Below, piece after piece: positions 42,732 to 52,649 of a stretch of 64,000 nucleotides of DNA. Below the pieces are notes generated by a model. It saw only the letters and a list, made by a program, of their open reading frames with translations. It ran no database searches and was not told the origin of the DNA. Numbering within the stretch: the stretch's first letter is position 1; each line of letters begins with the position of its first letter. The translations under genes were made by a program, and so were the position numbers. This DNA comes from Achromobacter arsenitoxydans SY8 (GTDB lineage: Bacteria; Pseudomonadota; Gammaproteobacteria; Burkholderiales; Burkholderiaceae_B), in the NCBI RefSeq assembly GCF_000236785.1, contig NZ_AGUF01000051.1, forward strand, positions 1 through 64,000, read 5' to 3'.

Positions 42732-44639
42732 TTACGGCGCCCTGCCCGTTCCCGGCGCCGCCACCGGCTCCACCTGAATCACCGGCCCTTGCGTGGCCGT
42801 CGACTTGCCTTGCAGCACCGGCTGCGCCACCGGCACGCCTTGCATCCATTCCGACACCCGCAGCGATCCGACGCTGACGCGGCCGTTATCGACATTGGGT
42901 CCGAACAGCACCCGGGTGCGCTGGCTTTGCGCCAGGTCCAGATACTGGCCCGCCGTCATGCCCGCGCCGCCGCCCCAGGTGGCGTCCAGCATGGGCGGTA
43001 CGCTGCCCGCGCCCGGCTGGGCGACCACTTCGCCATTGACCGCGACGACGCGGGGCCGGATGAGGAACAGCCGCTCGCGCCGCTGCACCGTCTTGGACTT
43101 GTTCGAAAAGAAAATGCCCAGCCCCGGGATATCGCCCAGGAACGGCACCTTGTCGACCTGCTCGGAGTTCTGGCTGCTGTTGTAGCCGCCGATCAGCAGC
43201 GTCTGGTCGTTGCCCACCACGGCCAGCGTGCTGATGTTGCTCTTGCGCACGGTCGGCAGGCCGTCGATCGGTCGCTCTTCCTGGATGCGTCCGTCTTCAA
43301 TATCCACCGTCAGTTCGACACGCGCGCCTTCGCGGGATTCGATGTGGCGCGGCGTCACGCGCAAGGAGGTCCCGACCGTGACCGGCGTCACCGTCGCCAC
43401 CCGCTCTCCGCGCGTCTGGATGTAGAAGGTGTCCGACAGGTCGATCATGGCGCCCAGGTTGTCAGCGGTCAGGATCGACGGCTGCGACAGGATGTTCGCC
43501 TGCCCCTTGGTCTGCAACGCGCGCAGACGCGCCACCAGGTTGGAGCCCACGCTGACGCCGATCGTGCCGGGCGACAGGGCGGCCGCCCCGTCCACGGGCA
43601 GGCCGTTGCTGGGCGTGAGCGCCAGGTTGCCGTAGCCGAAGCTCGTGGTGCCCGCGCGCGCGCCCCAGTTCACGCCCAGTTCGTTCACCAGGTCGGAGTT
43701 CACGTCGACGATCATGGCCTCGATCTCGACCAGCGTGCTCGGCAGATCAAGCTGTTCGATCAGGCTGCGGTAGATGGGAATGCGGTCCGGGATATCCTGC
43801 ACGATGATGGCGTTGAGCCGCGCGTCCGCCTGCACCGTGGGTTCGCGCAGCCGCAGCCCCGGCTTGCCCACCGGCACCGGCGCGCCATTGGCCGCCGCGA
43901 CAGTGGGCGCGCTGTCGGCGGCCGGGCCGCCGTTGACCTGCGGGAAGGACGGCGGGCTGTCGCGCAGCGGCGCGGCGATGGCCGCCAGCGTTTCGTTGTT
44001 GTTGCCGCCGCCCCCGCCCGTGATCAGGTTGCGCAGCACCGTCGACAGGCCCGGGGTCACGACCTTCTGGTCGCGGTAGCTGATGGTGCGGTCGTTCACC
44101 GACGCGTGCTTCAGGCGGAACACCGCCACCTGCTGCCCGCCCGCCCCCATCGGCAGCGCGGCCACGGTGCGTTCGACCAGGTCCACGTAGCCGGGCGGGC
44201 CGGACACCAGCGCGATGCCCTGGTCCGGCAGTTCGCCCCAGCCGAAGCGCGGGTCCAGGATGCCGAGCTGCTGCAGGGCCTGGCGCAACGCGCTGATCGA
44301 GCTGCCCATGGCGCTGACCGAACGCGTCTTCATGTCGTTGGTGCGGCTGACGAACAGCGTGCCTGCATAGACGAACCAATTAAAGCCATACACCCCGCCC
44401 AGCCTGTCCAGGAACTCGGTGGGCGAGTTGGCGTTGAACTTGCCGTTGACGGTGCCCGACACGTTGGGCCCCATCTGCAGCGACAGGCTGAAGCCGCCCG
44501 CAAACTCGCGCAGCAGCGACTGCAGGCTCTCTTCGCGGGCGTAGTAGCTGTAAGGCACGTTGGCCCAGTTCGGCGCGGCCACGCTTGCGCCGCTTACGCC
44601 CAGCGACAGGGCTGTCGCCAGAATCATCCGCTTGAACAC
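42732..44639 (-). CDS. bscC: T3SS outer-membrane secretin (SctC)
   Basis: A 635-residue secretin. Signal peptide MILATALSLGVSGASVAAPN near the N-terminus; N-domains about 25-330; secretin core about 370-570 with the hallmark VPFLGDIPGLGIFF. It forms the ring through which the needle passes. Start choice: GTG 44639 has GAGGAG six bases upstream; the in-frame ATG at 44678 overlaps the bscW stop in ATGA but adds 13 residues before the signal. It is the last gene of the minus-strand block. Confidence 0.93.
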   Translation of the reverse strand: MFKRMILATALSLGVSGASVAAPNWANVPYSYYAREESLQSLLREFAGGFSLSLQMGPNVSGTVNGKFNANSPTEFLDRLGGVYGFNWFVYAGTLFVSRTNDMKTRSVSAMGSSISALRQALQQLGILDPRFGWGELPDQGIALVSGPPGYVDLVERTVAALPMGAGGQQVAVFRLKHASVNDRTISYRDQKVVTPGLSTVLRNLITGGGGGNNNETLAAIAAPLRDSPPSFPQVNGGPAADSAPTVAAANGAPVPVGKPGLRLREPTVQADARLNAIIVQDIPDRIPIYRSLIEQLDLPSTLVEIEAMIVDVNSDLVNELGVNWGARAGTTSFGYGNLALTPSNGLPVDGAAALSPGTIGVSVGSNLVARLRALQTKGQANILSQPSILTADNLGAMIDLSDTFYIQTRGERVATVTPVTVGTSLRVTPRHIESREGARVELTVDIEDGRIQEERPIDGLPTVRKSNISTLAVVGNDQTLLIGGYNSSQNSEQVDKVPFLGDIPGLGIFFSNKSKTVQRRERLFLIRPRVVAVNGEVVAQPGAGSVPPMLDATWGGGAGMTAGQYLDLAQSQRTRVLFGPNVDNGRVSVGSLRVSEWMQGVPVAQPVLQGKSTATQGPVIQVEPVAAPGTGRAP

Positions 44640-44674
44640 GCTTTCTCCTCGGGTAAAGGTCCCGGAATGCTTTT

Positions 44675-45070
44675 TCATGCCAGCCGCCGCACCGCGCCCG
44701 CCCAGAAGGACAGGGCGTTGGCGAACGCGCCGACGGCTTCGTCCAGCGCCAGGGGGCTGCTGTCCGGGCTTAAAGTCTGCTGCAGCCACAGCGTGCGCCC
44801 CTGCGGGTCGACCACGCAGGAAGCCGCATGGCGGCTGAGCATCCCGGCGGCAAGCTTGCCGATCTCGCGCACCAGGTCGTCGCGCGCCGCGCTCTGCTCC
44901 GGCAGGCTGCACAGGCGCGAGGTCATCGCCAGCCAGCCGTTGGGCGCGGCATGCAGGTGGATGCGGAACGCGTCGTCGACCACCACGGTCAGCCGGCCGT
45001 CGGCGCGCTCGGGTAGCGGCATGCCGTGGCGGTTTACATAGGCGGCAATGAGGGGATGGACTGAACTCAT
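44675..45070 (-). CDS. bscW: CesT-type class I chaperone-like protein (BscW)
   Basis: A 131-residue protein with the alternating strand-helix layout of T3SS class I chaperones (GRLTVVVDDAFRIHLHA, then LREIGKLA-like helix and a long C-terminal helix). Its place between bscU and bscC is that of bscW in Bordetella. The start overlaps the bscU stop (45067-45070, ATGA). Cargo unknown. Confidence 0.8.
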   Translation of the reverse strand: MSSVHPLIAAYVNRHGMPLPERADGRLTVVVDDAFRIHLHAAPNGWLAMTSRLCSLPEQSAARDDLVREIGKLAAGMLSRHAASCVVDPQGRTLWLQQTLSPDSSPLALDEAVGAFANALSFWAGAVRRLA

Positions 45071-46125
45071 GGCTGTGATTCCGGGTTTGCGGCCAATTTG
45101 CGCACCAGCCGCAACACTTCGGCGACGGGCTCGATCAGCTCGCTGGGGATGTACTGGTCGGCTTGCGCAGTCGCCATCAGGGCGCGCGCAAGCGGAATGT
45201 TCTGCATGACGGGCACGCCCGCTTCGCGCGCGGCCTTCATCATCTGTTCGGCGAGCGCGCCTTCGCCCTTGGCCAGCACCCGCGGCAGCGGGGTCTCGTC
45301 GGGCTGGTAGTAGATCGCGACCGCCAGGTGGGTGGGGTTGGTGACCAGCACGGTCGCCTTGCGCGCGCTGGCGACGGCGCCGTGCATCACCATTTCCTGG
45401 TGCAGATGCTTGCGCTTGTGCTTGATGTGGGGGTCGCCCTCCATCTCCTTGAATTCCTGCTTGATGTCTTCCTTGCTCATCATCAGCCCCTTGCGGTACT
45501 GCATACGCTGCCAGACGAAATCGGCCAGCGAAATCACCACGTAGGCGAACGCGATGTTCACCACCAGCGTGCGCATCATGCCGCCCACGCCCGCCTCCAG
45601 GCCCGCCAGGCCGCTGTGCGGCACCGCCATCAGCTCCGGCAGAGCATCGCGCACAACCAGCGTCACCAAAACGGAGAGAAACGCGATCTTGATGATCGAC
45701 TTCAACAGCTCGACCAGGTTCTTCTTGGAGAAGATGTTCTTCAGGTTCTCCATCACGTTGAGCTTCTTGGCCGAAGGCTTGAGCTTTTCGAACGCCAGCA
45801 CCACGCCGACCTGCAGGAATTCCGAAAACATGCCCACGATCAGCACGATCAGGATGAACGGCAGCACCAGCGCCACCGCTTCGCGCAGGGCCGCGTCCAG
45901 CGCGGTGGGCAGCGCCTGCTCGAAGGGCAGACCCACCAGGGTGGCAGGTATCAGGATCAGTCGGCCCAGGGACTCGACGATGCCATGTGCGTTGCCCAGC
46001 ATGTAACCGAACAGCGCCAGCACCAGCAGCGTCTGGGTGAAATCCTTGCTGTGGGCGACGTCGCCCTTCTGCCGCGCGTCGCGCAGCTTTTTCCCGGTTG
46101 GCTGTTCTGTCTTTTCGCCGCTCAT
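45067..46125 (-). CDS. bscU: T3SS export switch protein (SctU, FlhB family)
   Basis: A 352-residue FlhB-type protein. Four membrane helices lie in the first 210 residues, followed by a cytosolic domain with the autocleavage motif N263-P-T-H266. Cleavage there switches the export gate from needle to translocator substrates. The start overlaps the bscT stop by four bases. Confidence 0.96.
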   Translation of the reverse strand: MSGEKTEQPTGKKLRDARQKGDVAHSKDFTQTLLVLALFGYMLGNAHGIVESLGRLILIPATLVGLPFEQALPTALDAALREAVALVLPFILIVLIVGMFSEFLQVGVVLAFEKLKPSAKKLNVMENLKNIFSKKNLVELLKSIIKIAFLSVLVTLVVRDALPELMAVPHSGLAGLEAGVGGMMRTLVVNIAFAYVVISLADFVWQRMQYRKGLMMSKEDIKQEFKEMEGDPHIKHKRKHLHQEMVMHGAVASARKATVLVTNPTHLAVAIYYQPDETPLPRVLAKGEGALAEQMMKAAREAGVPVMQNIPLARALMATAQADQYIPSELIEPVAEVLRLVRKLAANPESQP

Positions 46126-46922
46126 GGCGCCCGCCATTGGTTGTCGAGGAACGGCAGCGCCGAACCAATCTGGCCGGTGGCCTCGGCGGCGTACTCGAAC
46201 AGCGTGCTCATGTAGAGCACCAGCACCAGCAAGGCCAGCGCGCTTTTGATCGGCATGGCCAGGAAGAACACCTGGAGCTGCGGCGCGAAGCGGCTCACCA
46301 GCGCCAGGCCGACCTCGGCCAGGAACATCGCGACGATCGCCGGCGCGGCAAACAGCAATGTCAGGCGCAGGAACCGGCCAAGCTGGTCCAGCATCAGGGG
46401 AATGCTTTCCTCGCGCAGCGTGGGTGTCCAGTCCCACAGGTCCCACAGCCGGAAGCTGTCGTACAGCATGGTCAGCATCAGCGTGAAGCCGCCGCCCACC
46501 AGGAAGAACACCATGAAAGCCTGGTTGAACAGGATGCCCATGGGCGAAGAGTCGTTGCCGGTGGCCGGATTGATCGTGGCGCCCAGACTGGCGCCGCGCT
46601 GGTTGTCCACCACGAAGCCGACCGCCTCGAAGATCCAGAACGGAATGGCCACCAGAAAGCCCATGACCATGCCGACGAAGACCTCCTTGACCACGATCAG
46701 CGCGATCTCGACCGTGCCCAAGTCCATGACGGCATAGCGCGGCGCCAGCGCCGGCACCAGCACGATACCGATGGCCGCGCACAGGGCGTAGCGCAGCATC
46801 CCGGGCAGGAGCTGCCGGTTAAACAGCGGCAGCATCGCGCACAACGCCAGGATCCGGGGCTGCGTCATGGCCAGCGTGCCCAGGAATACCTTTGCTTCAG
46901 CGTACGTAATGCCGGAAATCAT
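46122..46922 (-). CDS. bscT: T3SS export apparatus protein (SctT, FliR family)
   Basis: A 266-residue inner-membrane protein with about six to eight hydrophobic helices and the FliR-type segment VGFVVDNQRGASLGATINPATG (mid-protein, quoted in part). It forms part of the export gate core with SctR and SctS. It overlaps bscU by four bases; 15 bases separate it from bscS. Confidence 0.95.
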   Translation of the reverse strand: MISGITYAEAKVFLGTLAMTQPRILALCAMLPLFNRQLLPGMLRYALCAAIGIVLVPALAPRYAVMDLGTVEIALIVVKEVFVGMVMGFLVAIPFWIFEAVGFVVDNQRGASLGATINPATGNDSSPMGILFNQAFMVFFLVGGGFTLMLTMLYDSFRLWDLWDWTPTLREESIPLMLDQLGRFLRLTLLFAAPAIVAMFLAEVGLALVSRFAPQLQVFFLAMPIKSALALLVLVLYMSTLFEYAAEATGQIGSALPFLDNQWRAP

Positions 46923-46937
46923 GTGTCTGCGCCGCCC

Positions 46938-47204
46938 CTAATGGATCTTGTAGAAGAGGTCGAACACGGAGATCGTGAAGTTGTAGAGCTCGGCGCTGAG
47001 CCAGCGCGCCGTCAGCATGATCGTGGCGAACACCGCAATCAGCTTCACCGCGAACGACAGCGTCTGCTCCTGGATCTGCGTCAGCGCCTGGAACAGCGAA
47101 AACAGCGTGCCGACGATGGCCGCCACCGCAATGGGCGGCAGGGACAGCCACAGCACCAGGTACAGCGCCTGGGTCATGTAAGAGACGAGATCGACGGTTC
47201 CCAT
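46938..47204 (-). CDS. bscS: T3SS export apparatus protein (SctS, FliQ family)
   Basis: An 88-residue protein with two membrane helices and the FliQ pattern SLPPIAVAAIVGTLFSLFQALTQIQEQTL (about 20-48, quoted in parts). It completes the export gate with SctR and SctT. Length matches the family. Confidence 0.95.
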   Translation of the reverse strand: MGTVDLVSYMTQALYLVLWLSLPPIAVAAIVGTLFSLFQALTQIQEQTLSFAVKLIAVFATIMLTARWLSAELYNFTISVFDLFYKIH

Positions 47205-47211
47205 GGCGCGC

Positions 47212-47898
47212 TCAACCGTAGGACAGCACCAGGCCCTGGATCAGCCGCGTCCAGCCGTCGACCATGACGAACAGGAAGAGCTTCAGGGGCATGGAGATCG
47301 TGACCGGGGAGACCATCATCATGCCCATCGCCAACAGGATGTTGGACACGATCAGGTCGATGATGACGAACGGCAGATACAGCAGGAAGCCGATCTGGAA
47401 GGCGGCCGTCAGTTCCGACACCAGGAACGACGGGATCAGCACCAGCAGGTCGTCCTGCTTCAGGTTGCGGGCGGCCTGTTCGCCCCACAGCTCGCGCGCC
47501 GTGCGCACGAAAAAGTCGCGCTGCTCGGGCCGGCTGTTCTTCATCATGAACGCGCGCATGGGCTCCGCGCCCCGCGCCACCGCGTCCATGATGCCTTCCA
47601 GCCGGTCGGGCGTCGCTACGCCGGGCGTCGCTACGCCCGGGGCTACCGCCGCTGGCGGCGCGCGCAGCTCGTCGCCGATCTGCATGACGACCGGCCCCAT
47701 TACGTAGGCCGACAGGATCAACGCCAGGCCGTACAGCGCCATGTTGGGCGGCACCTGCTGCACGCCCAGGGCGTTGCGCACCAGCGTCAGCACCACCGCG
47801 ATCTTCAGGAAGGACGTGGTCATGACGGCGGCCAGCGGCACCAGCGCCAGCAGCGCCAGGACGACGGCCAGGCTGATCGGATCCGCAGCGCCGCTCAT
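47212..47898 (-). CDS. bscR: T3SS export apparatus protein (SctR, FliP family)
   Basis: A 228-residue FliP-type protein. Helices lie at the N-terminus and in the last 80 residues, with typical motifs MTTSFLKIAVVLTLVRNALG (about 25-44) and LLIPSFLVSELTAAFQIGFLLYLPF (quoted in part; about 143-167). The periplasmic loop holds a duplicated PGVAT pentapeptide encoded by a 15-base perfect tandem repeat (47608-47637). It overlaps bscQ by four bases. Confidence 0.95.
   Translation of the reverse strand: MSGAADPISLAVVLALLALVPLAAVMTTSFLKIAVVLTLVRNALGVQQVPPNMALYGLALILSAYVMGPVVMQIGDELRAPPAAVAPGVATPGVATPDRLEGIMDAVARGAEPMRAFMMKNSRPEQRDFFVRTARELWGEQAARNLKQDDLLVLIPSFLVSELTAAFQIGFLLYLPFVIIDLIVSNILLAMGMMMVSPVTISMPLKLFLFVMVDGWTRLIQGLVLSYG
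47608..47637. repeat. 15-base tandem duplication inside bscR
   Basis: Two perfect copies of GGGCGTCGCTACGCC (47608-47622 and 47623-47637). Each encodes PGVAT in the periplasmic loop of BscR. The frame is kept, so copy-number change would add or remove five residues. Confidence 0.85.
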
Positions 47899-48974
47899 GC
47901 GCCCGCCTTGCCCACGCTGCGCAGCGTCACCCCGATCCTGCCGTCGATCTCCACCAGTTCGCCCGTGCCCAGCAGCGCGCCGTTGGCCCGCACGATGACC
48001 GGGCCGTCGGCCAGCGGGCGTTCAAGGTCGAATATTTCGCCGGGCTGCAGGCGGCGCAGCTCGCCCAGCGTGAGGTGGCGTTCGCCCAGCTCGAACGTCA
48101 GGCGCACGGGGACGGCGTCGATATCGAAAGGCGTCTGCGCGCCGGCTTCGGCGTCGGCCGGCGATTGAGGCGTCTCGGTCATAAGGGAAGTCCAGCCTTG
48201 GGTAACGAGGTATGAGGAATGTTCGGCCCGCACGCGCAGCCCTTGCGCGCCGGCGGAAAGCCAGAGCTCGCCTTCCGGCGAGACCAGGTAGTGGTCCAGG
48301 AAGACCGTGTCGCGCGCCCGCAGGCTGCGCAATTCGTCGGCCGGCATATCGGTCCAGCCCAGCCGCGCAGCCACGCGCACCGGCACCCCGTCCACGTCCA
48401 TGCCGTTGTCGGACGGGGCGGCCGCGCCGATCAGGCCGGCCAGCAGCATCAGCCCCAGTCCGTCCGCCTCCAGACTGGCGTAGACGGTGTCGTCATTGGC
48501 GCAGTTGCGGGCGGCGAGCGTCCAGGCCTGCGGCAGCGGCGCGGCGGCTGCGCCCATGGCGGCGACGCGCGCCGGGCCGCCCGGCGACGCGGCGCTCAAG
48601 GCCGCCATCGCTTCGGCCAGCAGGCCCTCGATGGCGGCCGCCACCAGTGCAGGCGGCGGGGCAGCGGCGTCCAGCTCTGGATACCGGGCGGCAAGCCAGG
48701 CCTGGGCGGCCGACGGCGGCAGCCCGACGCGCAGGCGGGCGCCGGCCCATTCCAGATCGGCAGACAAGGTGGCGGACTGGCGGACGGCGTCCGGCACGCC
48801 GGGCGTGAATCCCAGGCGCCACGCGGCGGGTTCCGCATCCACGCCGTCAGGCGGGGCGAGCACGATGGGCAGGTCGGCGCCGTGGCGCGCAATCAGCGAG
48901 CGCGCGCGCGCCTCATTGCCACTCAGGCGCGGCAGCGGATGGGAAGACAAGGAGAAATGCGTACTGGCGGTCAT
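47895..48974 (-). CDS. bscQ: T3SS cytosolic C-ring protein (SctQ)
   Basis: A 359-residue protein. The C-terminal SPOA (FliN-like) domain at about 285-350 is clear: VRLTFELGERHLTLGELRRLQPGEIFDL, quoted in part, ending with GTGELVEIDGRIGVTLRSV. A second SPOA-like part lies around 180-255 (VRVAARLGWTDMPADELRSL). It forms the sorting platform below the basal body. It overlaps bscR and bscP by four bases each. Confidence 0.93.
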   Translation of the reverse strand: MTASTHFSLSSHPLPRLSGNEARARSLIARHGADLPIVLAPPDGVDAEPAAWRLGFTPGVPDAVRQSATLSADLEWAGARLRVGLPPSAAQAWLAARYPELDAAAPPPALVAAAIEGLLAEAMAALSAASPGGPARVAAMGAAAAPLPQAWTLAARNCANDDTVYASLEADGLGLMLLAGLIGAAAPSDNGMDVDGVPVRVAARLGWTDMPADELRSLRARDTVFLDHYLVSPEGELWLSAGAQGLRVRAEHSSYLVTQGWTSLMTETPQSPADAEAGAQTPFDIDAVPVRLTFELGERHLTLGELRRLQPGEIFDLERPLADGPVIVRANGALLGTGELVEIDGRIGVTLRSVGKAGA

Positions 48975-49551
48975 GGGGAATCAGCAAAAGTCAGCGGCCC
49001 GGCGCCGGGGCGTCGGTCTCCGCCAGACGGGAGTCTTCCGGGTCGTCGGTGGCCACGCGCACGCGCGTCGGCCTGTCCAGGCTGGCGGCCAGCTGCGCAG
49101 CCAGCGCCGGCGCCATGGCGCAGAGCCGTTCGCGCGAGCCTTCGTGCGCGCAGACAAAATCCGCGATCATGCGGCCTTCGTCCTCGTAGACGGACACGCT
49201 GACGCCCGGCAGCACGTCGTCCTTCAATTCGATCCGGACCTGGCGGCGCCCCTGGCTGCCGTCGGCCACCAGCAACTGCCCGGCGGTGTCGCTCAAGGCC
49301 TGGGCCAGGGTCTCCGATTGGCCGTCGGCGCCCGCGGCGACCACGGGCGCGCCCGCGCCAAACAGCGCAAACGGCGACGATGCGGCCGGCGGCGCGGCCG
49401 GCGCATCGGCCTCGCCCCGCGACATGGCCTGCTCGAACGCCTGGCGGTCGGCGTCGCTGGCCTGCCGCCCGGCGGCCTGTCCGTCGGACTGCCCGGCGTT
49501 CCATGTTCCCTGCGGGATGGCCGTTTCCAGGCCAATGCGTCGGTCGCTCAT
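48971..49551 (-). CDS. bscP: T3SS needle-length/HpaP-type protein (SctP)
   Basis: A protein of about 186 residues with stop at 48991, written here to the bscQ junction. The N-terminal half is disordered and rich in Ala, Gln and Asp. The C-terminal half resembles the HpaP/YscP C-terminal fold (IELKDDVLPGVSVSVYEDEGRMIADF, quoted in part). Proteins in this position fix needle length and help switch substrates. The start overlaps the bscO stop in ATGA. The gap to bscQ is 16 bases. Confidence 0.78.
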
Positions 49552-50054
49552 GCCGGCTCGAACTCCTCGTGCTGCTCCCAGTCCTCGCGATCACGCGAGA
49601 TCGACGCGGCCTCTTCCATTTCCAGGTCTTCCTTCTGCTCCAACGCCTTCAGGTGCTCGTCCAGGTGGATGCGCGCCAGCTCCACGAATTTTCCCGTGAG
49701 CCGCACGGCCTGCTGATGCTGCTGGCGGCTGGCGGCCAGCGCCTGGCTTTCCGCTTCCAGCTGGCGCTCAGCGGCCTCCAGCGCCTGTTCGCGCTGGCGC
49801 TCGCCTTCGCGTAGGCCTGCCACGCCCTGCAGCACGTCCTCGATTTCGCGCACGCGCACCACCCGGCTGCACAGGTCGCCATACATGGCGCGCTCGCGCC
49901 GTTCGGCTTCGTCGCGGAAAGCCGCCAGTGCGGCTTCGGACCCGAGCCGGGCGGCGTCCGCCTCCGCATGGCGCAGGCGCTGCCGCGACACGGCGATCTC
50001 CGCCTGCCCTTCGCGAAAGCGCTTGATGGCCAGCAGTTCGTCGAAGACGCTCAT
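49548..50054 (-). CDS. bscO: T3SS stalk protein (SctO, FliJ-like)
   Basis: A 168-residue protein that is almost entirely coiled coil: heptad-like Glu/Arg/Ala/Leu runs from about residue 5 to 145. It corresponds to YscO/FliJ, the stalk that links the ATPase to the export gate. It overlaps bscN by four bases and bscP by four bases. Confidence 0.88.
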   Translation of the reverse strand: MSVFDELLAIKRFREGQAEIAVSRQRLRHAEADAARLGSEAALAAFRDEAERRERAMYGDLCSRVVRVREIEDVLQGVAGLREGERQREQALEAAERQLEAESQALAASRQQHQQAVRLTGKFVELARIHLDEHLKALEQKEDLEMEEAASISRDREDWEQHEEFEPA

Positions 50055-51382
50055 CCCGCCCCCACGATCTCGGTCATGCGCGCCAGGGCTTCGGGCAAGG
50101 CCGCACGCTCGTCCGTGCGCTGCTTCAGGAAGGCGTTGATCGCGCCGATCTTGTCGATGGCCTCGTCGGTGACGGCGTCGCCGCCCCGCTTGTATTCGCC
50201 GATTTTCACCAGCAGCTCCACTTCCTGGTACTTGGCCATCAGCTCGCGCAGCCGTCCCGCCGCCCGCTTGTGCTCGGGCGTAATGACGGCGTTCATCACG
50301 CGGCTGGCGGATGCCAGCACGTCGATCGCCGGGTAGTGGTTGGCGGCCCCCAGCTTGCGCGACAGCACGATGTGGCCGTCCAGGATGGAACGGGTTTCGT
50401 CCGCAATGGGCTCGGTCATGTCGTCGCCTTCCACCAGCACGGTGTACAGCGCCGTGATGGAGCCGTGCTCGTTCATGCCGGCGCGCTCCATCAGCTTGGG
50501 CAGCGTCGCGAACACCGACGGCGGGTAGCCCCGGCGCGTCGGCGGCTCGCCCGCCGCCAGGCCGATCTCGCGCTGGGCGCGCGCAAAGCGCGTCACCGAG
50601 TCCATCAGGAACAGCACGCGCTTGCCCTGGTCGCGAAAGTATTCGGCAATGGCGGTGGCCACATAGGCCGCCTTCGCGCGCTCCATCGACGACTTGTCGC
50701 TGGTGGCGCACACGATCACGCTCTTGCGCCGGCCTTCCCGGCCCAGCTCGTGTTCCAGGAACTCGCGCACTTCGCGGCCGCGTTCGCCGATCAGCGCCAC
50801 CACGGTCACATCCACGTCGGCGCCCTTGACCAGCATGCCCATCAGTGTGGACTTGCCGCCGCCGGCCGCCGCGAAGATGCCCATGCGCTGGCCCTCGCCG
50901 CAGGTCAGCACGCCGTCCAGCGCGCGCACGCCCAGTTCCAGAGGCTGGGAGATGATGCGCCGCTTCAGGGGATCGGGCGCCTCGGCGAACACCGGGTAGA
51001 ACTTGCTGGCCTCGAGCGGACCGAGTTCGGCCTCGTCCAGCGGCCGGCCCAGGCCGTCCAGCACCCGGCCCAGCAGGCCCGGGCCCACTGGCACCATGTG
51101 GGCGCGGCCAGTCGGTATGACTTCGGTCGCCGTCGAGATGCCGTACATGTCGCCGATGGGCGTGAGCAGCGCCGCGTCGCGCGCAAAACCAACCACCTCG
51201 CCCTTCATCTCGAAGTTTTCGCCGGGATTGCGCAGGATGCAGACCTCGCCCACCTTTACGGTCGGCACGACGGCCTTGATGATGGTGCCGATCACCTGCG
51301 TAACCCGGCCCTTGATGCGCAGGGTCGGCGTGTCCTGCAGCGCCAGCCCCATCATCTCGGCGATGTAATCGAATTGGCGCAT
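50051..51382 (-). CDS. bscN: T3SS ATPase (SctN)
   Basis: A 443-residue ATPase of the FliI/YscN type. The Walker A motif is AAGGGKST (172-179). The [16 protein letters not shown] segment (about 199-214) and Walker [14 protein letters not shown] are also present. It unfolds and releases cargo from chaperones at the export gate. It starts two bases after bscL ends and overlaps bscO. Confidence 0.97.
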   Translation of the reverse strand: MRQFDYIAEMMGLALQDTPTLRIKGRVTQVIGTIIKAVVPTVKVGEVCILRNPGENFEMKGEVVGFARDAALLTPIGDMYGISTATEVIPTGRAHMVPVGPGLLGRVLDGLGRPLDEAELGPLEASKFYPVFAEAPDPLKRRIISQPLELGVRALDGVLTCGEGQRMGIFAAAGGGKSTLMGMLVKGADVDVTVVALIGERGREVREFLEHELGREGRRKSVIVCATSDKSSMERAKAAYVATAIAEYFRDQGKRVLFLMDSVTRFARAQREIGLAAGEPPTRRGYPPSVFATLPKLMERAGMNEHGSITALYTVLVEGDDMTEPIADETRSILDGHIVLSRKLGAANHYPAIDVLASASRVMNAVITPEHKRAAGRLRELMAKYQEVELLVKIGEYKRGGDAVTDEAIDKIGAINAFLKQRTDERAALPEALARMTEIVGAG

Positions 51383-51384
51383 GG

Positions 51385-52023
51385 CTATATTCTGCTGCCC
51401 AGCGTGCGCTGAAAGGCCTGGCGCAGCGCCTGGATCTGGCCTTCCAGACTGGCTTCGACCATGCCGATCTCGCTTTCCAGGATGCAGGCGCCGCGCGCCA
51501 GGCGGCCGTCGGCCAGGATGTCCAGGTAGCCCACGCCGGGATAGGCGGCCAGAAGGTCGTTGATCTGTTCGCGCACGGTGTCGACTTCCGCAGGATTGAG
51601 CCGCAGCGTCATCTGCTTCTGGTTGCGCACCACGGCCAGCGCGTTGCGCACCACCACCATGACTTTCTCGCGGTCGTCGAACCCATCGACGACCTTGCGC
51701 ACCGCGGCCATCACCAGCTCCACCATCTCGTTCTCAACACCGGCGAAGTACTCGACCGTGCGGCCCACGGTCTCGATCATCTTCTCGGCCTGGTCCAGCA
51801 GCGCCGACTCGCGGCCTTCTTCGTAGCCGCGGCGGCTCTCGGCGTCGAACGCGGCCTGCGCGCCGCCGACAATGGCGTCGGCCTGCTCGCGCGCCTGCGC
51901 CAGCAGCGCCTGGGCGTCGGCCCAGGCCGCCTGGTCGGCGGCGCGCAGCACGCGGGCGCCCGGGTCGGTCCGCCCCGCCAGCGCGCGGGGCGTCAGCGGA
52001 GCGCGGGGAATGAGGAATGCCAT
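51385..52023 (-). CDS. bscL: T3SS ATPase stator (SctL, FliH-like)
   Basis: A 212-residue protein: N-terminal basic segment, a helical middle ([24 protein letters not shown], quoted in part) and the FliH/YscL C-terminal domain ([43 protein letters not shown], in parts). It holds the ATPase to the sorting platform. It overlaps bscK by 31 bases. Confidence 0.93.
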   Translation of the reverse strand: MAFLIPRAPLTPRALAGRTDPGARVLRAADQAAWADAQALLAQAREQADAIVGGAQAAFDAESRRGYEEGRESALLDQAEKMIETVGRTVEYFAGVENEMVELVMAAVRKVVDGFDDREKVMVVVRNALAVVRNQKQMTLRLNPAEVDTVREQINDLLAAYPGVGYLDILADGRLARGACILESEIGMVEASLEGQIQALRQAFQRTLGSRI

Positions 52024-52649
52024 AAGGGATCCATGTGCTTCAGTATCGACAGCCCAAGCGACAGCGCTTCAGCCGCAGGCAGGGGCGAGCGCTCGGCCGA
52101 CTGTTCCGGCAGTTTCAATTCGGCGCGCAGCAGCAGTTCCGGCCCGGCCGGACTCAGCGCTGCGCGCAAGGCGGCCTGGCCCAGCGCGTCCACCGCGCCG
52201 GCGGCTTGTTCGATCGGCCAGGCCGCGCTTTCCGGCATGCCGGGGTGCAGCCCGCCCGCCGTGCGGCGCGTGTATTCCAGGACTTCTGCGCCCAGGCTGC
52301 CCATCAGCAGCCGGACTTCCTCGCCCGCGATGGCCCGGCGCAGGCGCGGGCCGCACAGCGTCGCACCCATGCGCCGCGCGCATTGCGCCATCGCCTCGGC
52401 AGGCAGCAGGGCCAGCGCCAGCTCCGGCCGGCCAGCGTCCGTGACGGGCCGGTCCACCAGGTCCAGCGCGCGCAGGATCTCCCGCGACCAGTGCCGGTGC
52501 CAGGACGACGCCAGCGCCGGCGCGGCGGCCAGCGCATCGAGCCCGGCCGGCGCCGCGAACGCGGCGTGGCGGCTGGGATGCAGGGTGCGGCTGGGCAGCA
52601 GGTTGAAGACAACCAGCCGGCGATCCAGGGCGCTGGACGCCAGCGTCAT
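51993..52649 (-). CDS. bscK: T3SS sorting platform protein (SctK)
   Basis: A 218-residue protein of the YscK type: an N-terminal part with FNLLPSRTLHPSR, a central segment with EEVRLLMGSLGAEVLEYTRR, and a C-terminal region near LKHMDPLW. SctK connects the sorting platform to the basal-body rings. Its start overlaps the bscJ stop by four bases, and it overlaps bscL by 31 bases. Confidence 0.85.
   Translation of the reverse strand: MTLASSALDRRLVVFNLLPSRTLHPSRHAAFAAPAGLDALAAAPALASSWHRHWSREILRALDLVDRPVTDAGRPELALALLPAEAMAQCARRMGATLCGPRLRRAIAGEEVRLLMGSLGAEVLEYTRRTAGGLHPGMPESAAWPIEQAAGAVDALGQAALRAALSPAGPELLLRAELKLPEQSAERSPLPAAEALSLGLSILKHMDPLWHSSFPALR

Noticed and set aside
42789..45041. A 750-codon open frame opposite bscC and bscW
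   Set aside because: Antisense shadow of the secretin gene, with no domain and a His/Arg/Gln-rich composition.
48200..48226. A near match to the BtrS-type element (CCGAAC-N14-GTTACCC, minus strand) inside bscQ
   Set aside because: It deviates in the -35 core (CGAAC for GGAAC), lies within a coding region and is not in front of a gene start, so it is probably chance.
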